Part shown: positions 24,261 through 32,674 of the stretch, piece after piece
Layout of the letters: every line of letters begins with the position of its first letter
Numbering within the stretch: position 1 is the stretch's first letter
Source of the DNA: Thermoanaerobaculia bacterium
GTDB lineage: Bacteria; Acidobacteriota; Thermoanaerobaculia; Multivoradales; JAGPDF01
Assembly (NCBI GenBank): GCA_018057705.1
Contig: JAGPDF010000005.1
Location: 99,683-135,619, forward strand
Length of the DNA: 35,937 bases
Reading direction: 5' to 3'
Notes under the pieces: model-generated
Told to the model about the DNA's origin: nothing
The model's database searches: none
What the model saw: only the letters and a program-made list of their open reading frames with translations
Made by a program: the position numbers and the translations under genes

Positions 24261-26420
24261 CTACCAGACGCGGACGCGGGCCTCCGGGGCGAGGTAGAGG
24301 CGTGCCGTCTTCGGCACCTCGAACGCCTTGTACCAGGCGTCGACGTTGCGCACCGTGTCGGCGCGGTACTCGCCGGGCGCATGGCCGTTGGTCAGCAGCG
24401 AGCTGCGCAACGCCTCCGGCCGCACCTTGGAACGCCAGATCTGGCCGAACGAGAGGAAGAAGCGCTGGTCGCCGGCGAGGCCCTGCGCCGACGGTCCCTC
24501 CTTGCCGCCGTAGACGGCGCGATAGCCATCGTAGGCGGCGGCGATTCCGGCGACGTCAGCGATGTTCTCCGACAGGGTGAGCTTGCCGTTGACTCGGCTT
24601 CCCGGGAGCGGCTCATAGGCGTCGTACTGGGCCGTCAGACGCTCGGCCGCAGCCTGGAAGTGCTTCAAGTCCTCGTCGGTCCACCAGTTGGCGAGGCGGC
24701 CGCCGGCGTCGAACTGGGCGCCCTGATCGTCGAAGCTGTGGCTGATCTCGTGGCCGATGACGACGCCGATGCCGCCGTAGTTCTGCGCCGGGTCCGTTCT
24801 GGCATCGAAGAACGGCGGCTGCAGGATCGCCGCGGGGAAGTTCATCGCATTCTGCAGCGGCAGATTCACCGCGTTGACCGTCTGCGGCATCATCCGCCAC
24901 TGGGTCTTGTCCACCGGCTGCGCGAGCTCGGCGAGGGCCGAGGTGTAATCGAAGAGCTCCGAGCGCACGGCGTTGCCGAAGGCGTCGTCGCGCCTCACGA
25001 CGAGGCCGCTGTAGTCACGCCAGCGGTCGGGGTAGCCGATTCCGACGTAGAGCGTGTCGAGCTTGGCTTTGGCCTTGGCGCGCGTCGCCGGCGACATCCA
25101 GTCCAGATTGTCCACCCGCTTGCCGAAGGCGACGACGATGTTCTGGACCATCTTCTGCGCCTCCGCCTTGGCCTCGGGCGGGAAGTACTTCGCAGCGTAG
25201 AGCTTTCCTACCGCCTCGCCCAGGGCGCCGTTGGTCGCATCGACGGCGCGCTTCCAGCGGTCGCGCAGCTGGGTGGCGCCGGAGAGCGCGGTGCCGTAGA
25301 AGGCAAACTTCTGCTCGACGAACGCTTTCGAGAGCAGCGGCGCGGCACGGTCCACGGCGCGGAAGGCGAGGTAGTCCTGCCAGGCTGCGAGCGGCTCGGA
25401 GTTGGCCAGGGCGGCGATGCCGGTGACCGCGCCCGGGTGCCAGACCATCAACGCGCTCACCTTCGCCCCCTGGGCGCCGAGCCCGGCGGCGTCGAAGAAG
25501 TCCGGCCACGAGAGGCCGGGCGCCCGGGTGGGGAACTCGGCGAGCGGCCAGCGGTTGTTGGCGCGCTGCACCTCCATCGACTCTGTACGTGTCGCGTGCA
25601 CGGTGGCGATCTTGGCCTCGAGGGCGTAGATGCGGTCGGCGCGCCCGGCGCTCTCCCCGGGCCGGCTGAGTCCGGCGAGCTCGAGCATGCGGGCGATGTG
25701 GGCGCGGTACTTGGCCTGGAGAGCGGCGCTCGTCGCGTCGGTGGCGGTGTAGTTGTCGCGGTCGGGCATTCCGAGGCCGCCCTGGAGGAGATAGGCGGCA
25801 TTCTTCGCCGGATTGTCGAAGTCGGGCGAGACCCAGAGCCCGAACAGCCGGTCGGTGTGGAAGTTCGTCATGTTGAGCGGGTCGACATCGGCGCGCAACT
25901 GGGCGCCGAGGAAGCGCGCGAGGGCCGCCTTGTCGGCGAGCGCGGCGATGGCGGCGAGCTCGGGCTCGATCGGCTTCCTGCCCTTCGCCTCGATGGCGGC
26001 TTCGTCCATGAACGCCAGGTAGGAGTCGCCCACTTTGCGGGCGTCGGCGTCAGCCGAACTGGCGCCAGCGCCAGCGGCCTCCTGGATCAGCTCCTGGGTG
26101 CGGCGATTGGCCTCCTCGGCGAGGACCGCGAACGAGCCCCAGGCGGCGCGGTCGGCCGGGATCTCGGTCGTCTTGAGCCAGGTACCGTTGGCGTGGGCGA
26201 AGAAGTCGTCCCCCGGCGCGACGCTGCGGTCGATGCCGGCGAGATCGATGCCGGGCTCGGCCGGCGGTGCGTCGGCAGCCCGCAGGCCGGCCGAGGGCAG
26301 GAGGAGAGAGAGAGCGACGAGCCCGAATGCCGGCAGGCGGTGGGGTCGGAAGGGTCGGCGGCGACGGTGCGGGCGGCTCGCGGGGGAGAGAGTGGAGAGA
26401 GGCTCGGTCGAAGTGGGCAT
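24261..26420 (-). CDS. Exported M13-family zinc metallopeptidase (PepO/neprilysin-like)
   Basis: A 719-residue peptidase with a twin-basic N terminus and signal peptide (LPAFGLVALSLLLPSAGLRAAD). The catalytic domain has the zinc motif HEISH within GVVIGHEISHSFDDQGAQFD, the third ligand Glu in LSENIADVAGI, and the substrate-binding region NAVNLPLQNAMNFPAAILQPPFF. It ends RVRVW, the usual C terminus of a bacterial subgroup. The N-terminal domain starts with DDFFAHANGTWL. The family cleaves short peptides in the periplasm or outside the cell. ATG 26420 is preferred to ATG 26429 because TGCAATAAT ends 7 nt before it, giving a leaderless transcript. The kinase gene follows closely. Confidence 0.92.
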   Translation of the reverse strand: MPTSTEPLSTLSPASRPHRRRRPFRPHRLPAFGLVALSLLLPSAGLRAADAPPAEPGIDLAGIDRSVAPGDDFFAHANGTWLKTTEIPADRAAWGSFAVLAEEANRRTQELIQEAAGAGASSADADARKVGDSYLAFMDEAAIEAKGRKPIEPELAAIAALADKAALARFLGAQLRADVDPLNMTNFHTDRLFGLWVSPDFDNPAKNAAYLLQGGLGMPDRDNYTATDATSAALQAKYRAHIARMLELAGLSRPGESAGRADRIYALEAKIATVHATRTESMEVQRANNRWPLAEFPTRAPGLSWPDFFDAAGLGAQGAKVSALMVWHPGAVTGIAALANSEPLAAWQDYLAFRAVDRAAPLLSKAFVEQKFAFYGTALSGATQLRDRWKRAVDATNGALGEAVGKLYAAKYFPPEAKAEAQKMVQNIVVAFGKRVDNLDWMSPATRAKAKAKLDTLYVGIGYPDRWRDYSGLVVRRDDAFGNAVRSELFDYTSALAELAQPVDKTQWRMMPQTVNAVNLPLQNAMNFPAAILQPPFFDARTDPAQNYGGIGVVIGHEISHSFDDQGAQFDAGGRLANWWTDEDLKHFQAAAERLTAQYDAYEPLPGSRVNGKLTLSENIADVAGIAAAYDGYRAVYGGKEGPSAQGLAGDQRFFLSFGQIWRSKVRPEALRSSLLTNGHAPGEYRADTVRNVDAWYKAFEVPKTARLYLAPEARVRVW

Positions 26421-26427
26421 GCTGGAC

Positions 26428-26436
26428 ATTATTGCA
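26428..26436 (-). promoter_or_regulatory. Extended -10 box (TGCAATAAT) for M13 peptidase gene, probably leaderless
   Basis: On the minus strand TGC-AATAAT is followed by 7 nt (GTCCAGC) and the ATG at 26420, so the predicted transcription start is the A of the ATG. There is no Shine-Dalgarno upstream of either possible ATG. Confidence 0.5.
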
Positions 26437-26561
26437 GCGCTCACGCGCCGCCGGGGAGACCGGATCGGAGTTCGCATGAGTCTATCTACGGCCAGTGAGG
26501 CGCGGAGTTTTCGCGCTCTCCCCGCGCCTGTAGGATCACGCTTTCCCGACGGAGACGAGCG

Positions 26562-27047
26562 ATGGGGCGAATCGAGGAGAAGATTGCGGAGTCGGGTCTC
26601 ATCCTGCCACCGGCGCTGGTGCCGCCCGGGGGCGTCGCGCTGCCTTTCCGCTTCGTCCATCTGCAGGGTACCCGCGCGTTCATCTCTGGTCACGGGCCGC
26701 TCGCGGCGGACGGCAGCGTTGCCTTGCCGGTCGGCAAGGTCGGACGGGAGCTCACCCTCGAGCAGGGTTACGCCGCCGCCCGGCTGACGGGCCTCGCGAT
26801 CCTCGGCAGCCTGCAGCGCGCCCTGGGCGACCTCGACCGCATCCGCGCCTGGGGGCGGATCTTCGGCATGGTGAACTCGGCGCCCGGTTTCCACCGCCAG
26901 CCGGCGGTCATCAACGGATTCTCCGATCTCATTCTCGACCTCTTCGGTCCGGAGGTCGGCGCCCACGCCCGGAGCGCGGTCGGCATGGCCGAGCTGCCGT
27001 TCGACATCCCGGTCGAGATCGAAGGCGAGGTCGAGATCGACGGCTGA
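26562..27047 (+). CDS. RidA/YjgF-like family protein (Atu1372-type)
   Basis: A 161-residue protein of the RidA superfamily, in the longer subgroup whose C terminus reads NSAPGFHRQPAVINGFSDLILDLFG then GAHARSAVGMAELPFDIPVEIE. RidA itself deaminates reactive enamine/imine intermediates made by PLP enzymes; members of this subgroup are not characterised well, and the catalytic Arg of RidA is represented by the Arg in HARSAVGMAELP. The ATG has CGGAG about 9 nt upstream, and TAGGAT at 26531-26536 is a possible -10 box. It lies divergent from the M13 peptidase. Confidence 0.85.
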   Translation: MGRIEEKIAESGLILPPALVPPGGVALPFRFVHLQGTRAFISGHGPLAADGSVALPVGKVGRELTLEQGYAAARLTGLAILGSLQRALGDLDRIRAWGRIFGMVNSAPGFHRQPAVINGFSDLILDLFGPEVGAHARSAVGMAELPFDIPVEIEGEVEIDG

Positions 27048-27125
27048 TCCGATCCCGCGCTCGTCCCGCGGCTTGCTGTCCCCTGGCTGTGGCCGATGGC
27101 GGTTACCCTCGAGGAGGCTCTCCTC

Positions 27126-28514
27126 ATGCGTACCTCGATGGCGCTGTCCTGCCCGGCTCTCGTCCTGCTCCTGGCCACTGCGGTCGCGGCGGCCGATGGC
27201 GATCTCGACCCCACTTTCTGGGGTGATGGCCAGATCTACCTCAGCGGAACCGGGACGTATGACGTGAGCGCGGTCGTCGTCGCGCCGGACGATCGTGTCG
27301 TCGTCGTCGGGACCCGCCATCCCGATACCGGTGGCTCCGAATGGTACTGGCGCGCCCTGGCCGACGCCTCTCCCGGAACGGGGAGCACCTGCTACTTTCC
27401 CCCGCCTGGAGGGGCAAGCCAGGGGCGGGCCTACGCGGCGGCGTTCGACCGGTTCGGCCGCCTGCTCGTCGCCGGCTCGGCCCGCTACGGCTCGGATCGG
27501 CTGGCGGTGGCGCGCTTCTCGTTTCCGGATTGCACGCTCGACACCTCCTTCGACTCGGACGGCTTCTGGACGCTCGACATCCCCGGCGGCGCCGAATCCG
27601 TGCTCTCCCTGGCGATCGACCCAGTGGGCCGGATCGCGCTCGGCGGCTACCAGAACGACGGCACCGACAACGACATGGTCGTCGCGCTGCTCAACTTCTC
27701 GGGCGGCCTGCTCACCAGCTTCTCGGGAGACGGCTGGTTGACCCTCGATCCCTCGGGTGCGGAGATCGACGACGTCGTCATCGGAGTCGCCTTCGACGCG
27801 AGCTCCAAGGTGATCGCTGCCGGGTCGACTGCCTACGGCACGAACGGTACGAACGGGGACTGGGTCGTCGCTCGCTTCACCCTTGCGGGGGCGCTCGATC
27901 CGGGCTTCGACGGCGATGGTCTGGCGCGCATCGCTTTCGATCTCGGCGGTTCGACGGCGCGCAACGACATGCTCTTCGGTCTGGCACGCGATCCGAACAC
28001 CGGCAAACTCCTCCTCTGCGGCTCGGCGCAATCGGCCACCGACGCCGAGCTCGCCATCGCACGATTGTTGCCGGACGGCGCGCTCGACACGACCTTCTCG
28101 GCCGACGGCAAGGCCCATCACGCGCTCGGAGGAGGGCAGATGCGCCTTACAGGGATCGGCGTCGACGGCCTGGGCAGGGTGCTCGCGGCCGGCTACCGCG
28201 AACCGTCGGCAAGCGACGCCGACCTGCTGGCCGTGCGGTATACCGAGAGCGGCGCCCTCGACAGCACCTTCTCCGGCAACGGCTGGACGATCGTGCCGTT
28301 CGACATCGGTCCGACGGTCTACATCGACGACTACGGCCAGGCCATGACTTTCCAGGCCGGCAGGCTGGTCGTCGCGGGCGAGGTCGTCATCAATACCGAC
28401 TCCGAATTTCGGGCCGGCCTCGCCCGCCTGGACGCCAGTCTGATCCTCGCCGACGGCTTCGAAAGCGGCGCTGCTGCCCAGTGGTCGGCGTCGCTCGGCT
28501 TCCCGGTGCAGTAG
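27126..28514 (+). CDS. Secreted delta-60 repeat protein with C-terminal DGFES tail
   Basis: A 462-residue exported protein. ATG 27126 is chosen because it begins a signal peptide (MALSCPALVLLLATAVAAAD) and has GAGGAGG 9 nt upstream. The mature part is six or seven delta-60 repeats (TIGR02608 type): each unit has G-x-LD-x-x-F-x-G-DG-x followed by a segment such as GLARDPNTGKLLLCGSA. Such repeats form a beta-propeller-like structure. The protein ends ILADGFESGAAAQWSASLGFPVQ, sharing DGFES-x5-WSA with the secreted protein at 18374-19876. Function unknown; a surface or secreted role is likely. Confidence 0.82.
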   Translation: MRTSMALSCPALVLLLATAVAAADGDLDPTFWGDGQIYLSGTGTYDVSAVVVAPDDRVVVVGTRHPDTGGSEWYWRALADASPGTGSTCYFPPPGGASQGRAYAAAFDRFGRLLVAGSARYGSDRLAVARFSFPDCTLDTSFDSDGFWTLDIPGGAESVLSLAIDPVGRIALGGYQNDGTDNDMVVALLNFSGGLLTSFSGDGWLTLDPSGAEIDDVVIGVAFDASSKVIAAGSTAYGTNGTNGDWVVARFTLAGALDPGFDGDGLARIAFDLGGSTARNDMLFGLARDPNTGKLLLCGSAQSATDAELAIARLLPDGALDTTFSADGKAHHALGGGQMRLTGIGVDGLGRVLAAGYREPSASDADLLAVRYTESGALDSTFSGNGWTIVPFDIGPTVYIDDYGQAMTFQAGRLVVAGEVVINTDSEFRAGLARLDASLILADGFESGAAAQWSASLGFPVQ

Positions 28515-28572
28515 AGCGCCGAGGGGATGGACGGAGTCGGCCGGCGTCCCCCAGCGCGAGTGGACTCGGGGT

Positions 28573-29094
28573 TCAGAGCCCCGGCAGGCGGTGCTGGGCC
28601 CCGACGGCGTGACGCTCTTCGTGGGCGAGCAGCCACTTCTTGCGTTCGAGGCCGCCGCCGTAGCCGATCAGGGCGCCGGTCTTGCCGATGACCCGGTGGC
28701 AGGGGACGACGATGCTGATCGGATTGCGGCCGTTGGCGAGGCCGACGGCGCGTGCCGCCTGCGGCAGGCCGATGCGCTGGGCGAGCGCGCCGTAGCTCTC
28801 GGTAGCGCCATACGGAATGTCGAGCAGCGCCCGCCAGACCTTCTGCCGGAAGAGCGTGCCTTCGGGGGCGAGCTCGAGGTGGAACTCCCGCAGCTCGCCG
28901 GCGAAGTAGGCCTCGAGCTGCCGCCGCGCCTCGCGGAACGGGCCGTCGTCCGGACGGGTGCCGGTGGGAATCCCCTCCGGGTGTTTCCTGGTCGCCATGA
29001 AGATGGCCGTGATCGCCGTGCCGTTGCCGCACAGCAACAGCGGCCCGATCGGGCTCGGCATCGAGGAGCGATACGTATTCTCCGTGACAGTCAT
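28573..29094 (-). CDS. ogt: Methylated-DNA--protein-cysteine methyltransferase
   Basis: A 173-residue O6-alkylguanine-DNA alkyltransferase. The acceptor Cys is C132 in IVVPCHRVIG, with the helix-turn-helix segment TESYGALAQRIGLPQAARAVG holding the Arg that flips the base, and GYGGGLERKKWLLAHE after the active site. It transfers the alkyl group from O6-methylguanine to itself. The N-terminal ribonuclease-H-like domain is complete. It follows the ATP-grasp gene by 52 bp on the same strand, so may be in its operon, though a functional connection is not obvious. Confidence 0.95.
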   Translation of the reverse strand: MTVTENTYRSSMPSPIGPLLLCGNGTAITAIFMATRKHPEGIPTGTRPDDGPFREARRQLEAYFAGELREFHLELAPEGTLFRQKVWRALLDIPYGATESYGALAQRIGLPQAARAVGLANGRNPISIVVPCHRVIGKTGALIGYGGGLERKKWLLAHEERHAVGAQHRLPGL

Positions 29095-29146
29095 CTCATC
29101 CAGCCCAGCCAGCGCGACCGTCTCAGGGTGCGTCCGCGCGGTCCGC

Positions 29147-30367
29147 CTACTGCGCCAGGACCTTGATCGTGCGGCCGACGAGATCGAGCATGCGCCGCAG
29201 CTGGTCGTAGTCGGTGTGCTTCATGCGGATCCAGGCGTTGGCCATGTAGCCGCCCTCGACGCCGCCGGTCGGGGAGCCCGGCGGCGGCATGTGTGAGTCG
29301 ATGATCCAGTCGCCGTAGGCCTGGTAGACCTGCTCGAGGCCCTCGTAACCGGAGATCCGGCCGTCGCGGTTGGGGCGCAGGGCAATCATGCCGGCGGAGT
29401 AGCGGCGCGAGGTCTGCTGGCCCGGGCGGCCGTGGACGACGGCCATCGCCCACTCGCGGTAGATGTCGAAGTCGTTCGCCGCGGCGTAGAGATCCCAGAC
29501 GCCGACTCCCGGCGGGCGGCAGCCGATCTCGGAGAACTTGAGCCCCTTGGGGCCGAAGAACCACTCCATGTGGGTGGGTGAGGTGGTGATGCCCAGCGCC
29601 TCGATGACCTTCTGCCCCATCCGGCGCAGGTCGTTGTAGCCCGGCGCGTCGACGCGATTCGTAGTGACGATCTGGGGCGAGATCCAGCGGGTACGCATCG
29701 CCTCGAGGACGTTCGGGTAGTAGTGCGAGATGAACTCGTGCACGACGCGGCCGCCGATCGAGATCGTGTCGTAGAAGCCCTCGTGGCCCTCGATGAACTC
29801 CTCGGCGGCGACCGAGGCACCGCGGTCGATTCCCTGGTCGACGATGGCGCTCTCGAGCTCGCGATCGTTGTCGACGCGCTGGGTGCCGGCGGCGCCGGCG
29901 CCGGCGCGCGGCTTGAGGATGATCGGGTAGCCGACCTCGGCGGCGAACATCCGCAGCTCCTGCGGGCTCGCGACGCCGCGCGACTGGGCGCACGAGACGT
30001 CGGCCTGTCGCAGCGCCTCCTTCATCGCCGGCTTGTCGCGGCAGAGGAAGGCGGTCTGCACGGTCGTTCCCGGGATGCCGGCCGCTTCGCGGACCTTGGC
30101 TGCCGGCAGGATGTGGGCTTCGACGGTCGCTTCCATGCGATCCACCCAGGCCTTCGCCTGCACGCGCCGCACCGCTTCGAGCATCGAGGGCTCGTGCACG
30201 ACCGAGCGCACCTGCTCGTAGCCGACCATCCAGCCGCGCAACTCCTCGTCGATCGCCTCCCAGGGGCGCTCGCCGATTCCGGTGACCCGCGCGCCCACGG
30301 CGGCGAGTCCGCGCACGAACTCGCGCTGATTGAAAGGGAACTTCGGTTCCACGAAGATGACGTGCAT
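29147..30367 (-). CDS. ATP-grasp carboxylate-amine ligase, substrate unknown
   Basis: A 406-residue ATP-grasp enzyme of the biotin-carboxylase/PurK-like type. The N-terminal pre-ATP-grasp domain begins MHVIFVEPKFPFNQREFVRGLA. ATP-binding features are RDKPAMKEALRQADV, GYPIILKPRAGAGAAGTQ (Lys plus glycine loop) and AAEEFIEGHEGFYDTI; the metal-binding Glu is in KFSEIGCRPPGVG. Such enzymes join a carboxylate to an amine through an acyl-phosphate. ATG 30367 is preceded by AAGGAGAG with good spacing, so the frame upstream of it is not used. It is transcribed away from the S51-like gene across a 64-bp gap. It lacks the Mur-ligase half of cyanophycin synthetase, so it is not CphA. No close named relative is recognised. 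Confidence 0.85.
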   Translation of the reverse strand: MHVIFVEPKFPFNQREFVRGLAAVGARVTGIGERPWEAIDEELRGWMVGYEQVRSVVHEPSMLEAVRRVQAKAWVDRMEATVEAHILPAAKVREAAGIPGTTVQTAFLCRDKPAMKEALRQADVSCAQSRGVASPQELRMFAAEVGYPIILKPRAGAGAAGTQRVDNDRELESAIVDQGIDRGASVAAEEFIEGHEGFYDTISIGGRVVHEFISHYYPNVLEAMRTRWISPQIVTTNRVDAPGYNDLRRMGQKVIEALGITTSPTHMEWFFGPKGLKFSEIGCRPPGVGVWDLYAAANDFDIYREWAMAVVHGRPGQQTSRRYSAGMIALRPNRDGRISGYEGLEQVYQAYGDWIIDSHMPPPGSPTGGVEGGYMANAWIRMKHTDYDQLRRMLDLVGRTIKVLAQ

Positions 30368-30431
30368 GTTCTCTCCTTCGCGCGCTGGGCGAATGGACTC
30401 TCGAGCCGTCGGAACCATAGGATTCTAGCCC

Positions 30432-31391
30432 ATGCCGACCGTCACCCTCCTAGGACCGCAGCGATTCACGCCCACTCTGGGAGAGGCGGTGTCGCGGGCC
30501 GGAGTCTCCGGCCGGCTGGCGTCCGTGACCGCCGGCTGGCAGGAGCGCGAAGCCGAGGATCTGGAGCTCCACGAGCACCTGGGCGAGCGCACCCTGAATC
30601 TCATGCTCTATGCCCGGAGCGAGGACGCCTTCGAGCGCGATCCGGAGCTCGCTTCCGGCTATCGCGAGCGCCAGGAGCGACTGCGCGAGCTGCAGGTTCT
30701 GTATCGCACCCGGCTCGGGTACGCACAGACGGCGCTGCGCGAGCTCGAGCTGCGCTCCGGCGACCCGGAGCTCCTGGCGCCCGAGCGCGAGTCGGCGCTG
30801 CAGGCGATTCGCGATCTCGACGAGCATCACCTCGGGCGGGTGGACGAATTGCATGCCGCTTTCGTCCATCGCTACCGTCCCGCCGAGCGCCCGGCGATCG
30901 AGCTGCACAGCCGCGAGATGGTCCGCCAGATCCAGAAGGTCGAGGGCCTGGCGATCGCCGGCGGCCACGTCGCCATCCTCATGAACCGCATGCGGCTGTT
31001 CGACCTCGACAAGAAGCTCGCGGGCAAAGCGGTCTTCGCCTGGTCGGCCGGCGCGATGGCGATCGCCGAACGGGTCGTGCTCTTCCACCACTCCCCGCCA
31101 CAGGGCTATGGCAACACCGAGGTGCTCGAGCGCGGTTTCGGATTGGCGCGCGGCCTGGTGCTCTTCCCCCACGCCCGCCGGCGCCTGGCGCTCGACGACC
31201 GCCGGCGTGTGGCGCTGCTCGCGCGCCGCTTCGCCCCGGCGGTCTGCCTCGCGATGGCCGACGGCGCCTGGATGGCCCTCGACGAGCGCGGGCGCGCCGA
31301 CCTGCCGTTCGCGGCGCTGCCGGCTTCCGGTGGCGCCGGCATGAGCCGGCTGATGCCGGACGGCGCGATCCTCGAGCTGGAGGGGGAGTGA
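30432..31391 (+). CDS. S51-like (cyanophycinase/peptidase E-related) class I amidotransferase-fold protein
   Basis: A 319-residue protein. After an N-terminal strand region with SVTAGWQEREAED comes a long helical insertion (about 45-150, rich in Glu, Arg and Leu), then IAGGHVAILMNRMRLFDL and the nucleophile elbow VFAWSAGAMAIAERV with Ser in W-S-A-G-A-M, as in peptidase E and cyanophycinase. Further on, LFPHARRRLALDDRRRVALLARRF resembles the cyanophycinase region that follows the catalytic Ser. It would hydrolyse a peptide or isopeptide bond with a Ser nucleophile. Its stop overlaps the esterase start as GTGA. The pairing with an ATP-grasp ligase recalls synthetase/hydrolase pairs but the substrate is unknown. 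Confidence 0.72.
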   Translation: MPTVTLLGPQRFTPTLGEAVSRAGVSGRLASVTAGWQEREAEDLELHEHLGERTLNLMLYARSEDAFERDPELASGYRERQERLRELQVLYRTRLGYAQTALRELELRSGDPELLAPERESALQAIRDLDEHHLGRVDELHAAFVHRYRPAERPAIELHSREMVRQIQKVEGLAIAGGHVAILMNRMRLFDLDKKLAGKAVFAWSAGAMAIAERVVLFHHSPPQGYGNTEVLERGFGLARGLVLFPHARRRLALDDRRRVALLARRFAPAVCLAMADGAWMALDERGRADLPFAALPASGGAGMSRLMPDGAILELEGE

Positions 31392-32524
31392 CGCTCGCCA
31401 TCTCGCGGCTGCTCGCCGAAGGGGAGCTCCCGCCGGCGCGGATCGATGCTTTCCTCGCCGCTCATACCGTGCCGATCGTCGAAGGGCGGACGGTGACCTT
31501 TCTCTACCGCGGCGACGCCGACGCGGTCTTCCTGCAGCACTGGATTTTCGGCCTGCCTTCGGCGCAGCCGTTCGCCCAGATCCTCGGAACCGATCTCTGG
31601 TATCTGACGCAGGAGATCCCCGTGCGCTCGCGGGTCGAATACAAGCTCGAGGTGCAGCGCGGAGACGTCAGCCGGCTGATCCGCGACCCGCTCAACTCCC
31701 AGCTGGCGCACGACCCGTTCGGAGCGAACTCGGTCTGCCAGGGGGCCGACTACCGGATCCCGGACTGGATCTCCCCGGATCCCGAGGCGCGACCGGGGAA
31801 GCTCGAGTCGCTGCGGGTTCCGAGCGTCGTCCTCGGCGGCCCACAGGAGCTCCAGGTCTACCTGCCGGCGCGTTTCCGCACGACCCGGCGCTACCCCCTC
31901 CTCATCGTGCACGACGGCTCCGACTACCTGCATTTCTCGGTGCTCAAGACCGTGCTCGACAACCTGATCCATCGCCTCGAAGTGGCGCCGATGATCGTGG
32001 CCCTCACGCAGTCGCGGCAGCGGCTGCGCGACTATGCGGCGCAGGCCGACCACAGCCGCTACCTCGCGGAGGAGCTCGTTCCGGCGCTCGAAGCGCGCTA
32101 TCCGCTGCAGAAGGGGCCGGCGAGCCGCGGCCTCATGGGCGCGAGCTTCGGCGGCGTCGCGGCGCTCGCAGCGGCGGCGCACTATCCGGGGCAGTTCGGC
32201 CGCCTCCTTCTGCAGTCGGGCTCGTTCGCTTTCACCGATATCGGGCCGAGCCGGCGCGGTCCGGCGTTCGAACCGGTGGTCGAGTTCGTGAACCGGTTCC
32301 GCGACGCGCCGAAGCGGATCTCCGAGCGCGTCTTCGTCTCCTGCGGCGTCTACGAGTCACTGATCTACGAGAATCGCTCCCTCGTGCCGATCCTGCAGTC
32401 GACCGGCATGGACGTCCACTACGTCGAGTCGTTCGACGGCCACAACTGGGAGAACTGGCGCGACCGCCTGCGCGAAGGCCTCTTCTTCCTCTTCCCCGGC
32501 CCCCTCTGGATGGTCTACGAGTAG
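31388..32524 (+). CDS. Enterochelin-esterase-like alpha/beta hydrolase
   Basis: A 378-residue esterase of the Fes/esterase D type (PF00756). Residues about 25-115 form an E-set/CBM48-like domain (VTFLYRGDADAVFLQHW, VEYKLEVQRGD). The hydrolase domain holds YPLLIVHDGSDY, nucleophile S253 in GASFGG, and H352 in FDGHNWENWRD, close to the usual His position; the acidic member is probably in the VFVSCGVYESLIYENR region. There is no signal peptide, so it acts in the cytoplasm. The GTG start overlaps the preceding stop (GTGA), so it is co-translated with the S51-like gene. A 7-bp GC hairpin at 32555-32574 follows. Confidence 0.85.
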   Translation: MTLAISRLLAEGELPPARIDAFLAAHTVPIVEGRTVTFLYRGDADAVFLQHWIFGLPSAQPFAQILGTDLWYLTQEIPVRSRVEYKLEVQRGDVSRLIRDPLNSQLAHDPFGANSVCQGADYRIPDWISPDPEARPGKLESLRVPSVVLGGPQELQVYLPARFRTTRRYPLLIVHDGSDYLHFSVLKTVLDNLIHRLEVAPMIVALTQSRQRLRDYAAQADHSRYLAEELVPALEARYPLQKGPASRGLMGASFGGVAALAAAAHYPGQFGRLLLQSGSFAFTDIGPSRRGPAFEPVVEFVNRFRDAPKRISERVFVSCGVYESLIYENRSLVPILQSTGMDVHYVESFDGHNWENWRDRLREGLFFLFPGPLWMVYE

Positions 32525-32554
32525 AAGCGCCGAGCCCGCAGGCGTCGCGCCGCG

Positions 32555-32574
32555 CCGCCGGTGGGGGCCGGCGG
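32555..32574 (+). terminator. Possible GC hairpin after esterase gene
   Basis: CCGCCGG and CCGGCGG pair around a 6-nt loop 30 bp downstream of the stop. There is no T-run. Given the GC content, chance is plausible. Confidence 0.25.
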
Positions 32575-32674
32575 GGCGGGCGCTCCCACCCATGTGAGCG
32601 GGGGAGGAACGCGGCCTTGACGCTAGGCTGATCCCCGGCGGGCAGAGTGCCCGGGAGGGGGGGCAGGTCGAAGA

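Noticed and set aside
24261..24280. M13 peptidase ending RVRVW without the family's C-terminal Cys
   Set aside because: Many bacterial M13 members of this subgroup end in RVRVW or RVKVW, so it is not a defect.
28555..28590. Hairpin CGGGG-TTCAGAG-CCCCG between the delta-60 and ogt genes
   Set aside because: Only five pairs, no T-run, and it overlaps the ogt stop; chance is likely at this GC content.
29147..31391. Cyanophycin synthetase/cyanophycinase pair
   Set aside because: The ATP-grasp protein is 406 residues and has no Mur-ligase domain, and the S51-like protein has an insertion and different flanks. A cyanophycin role is not supported.
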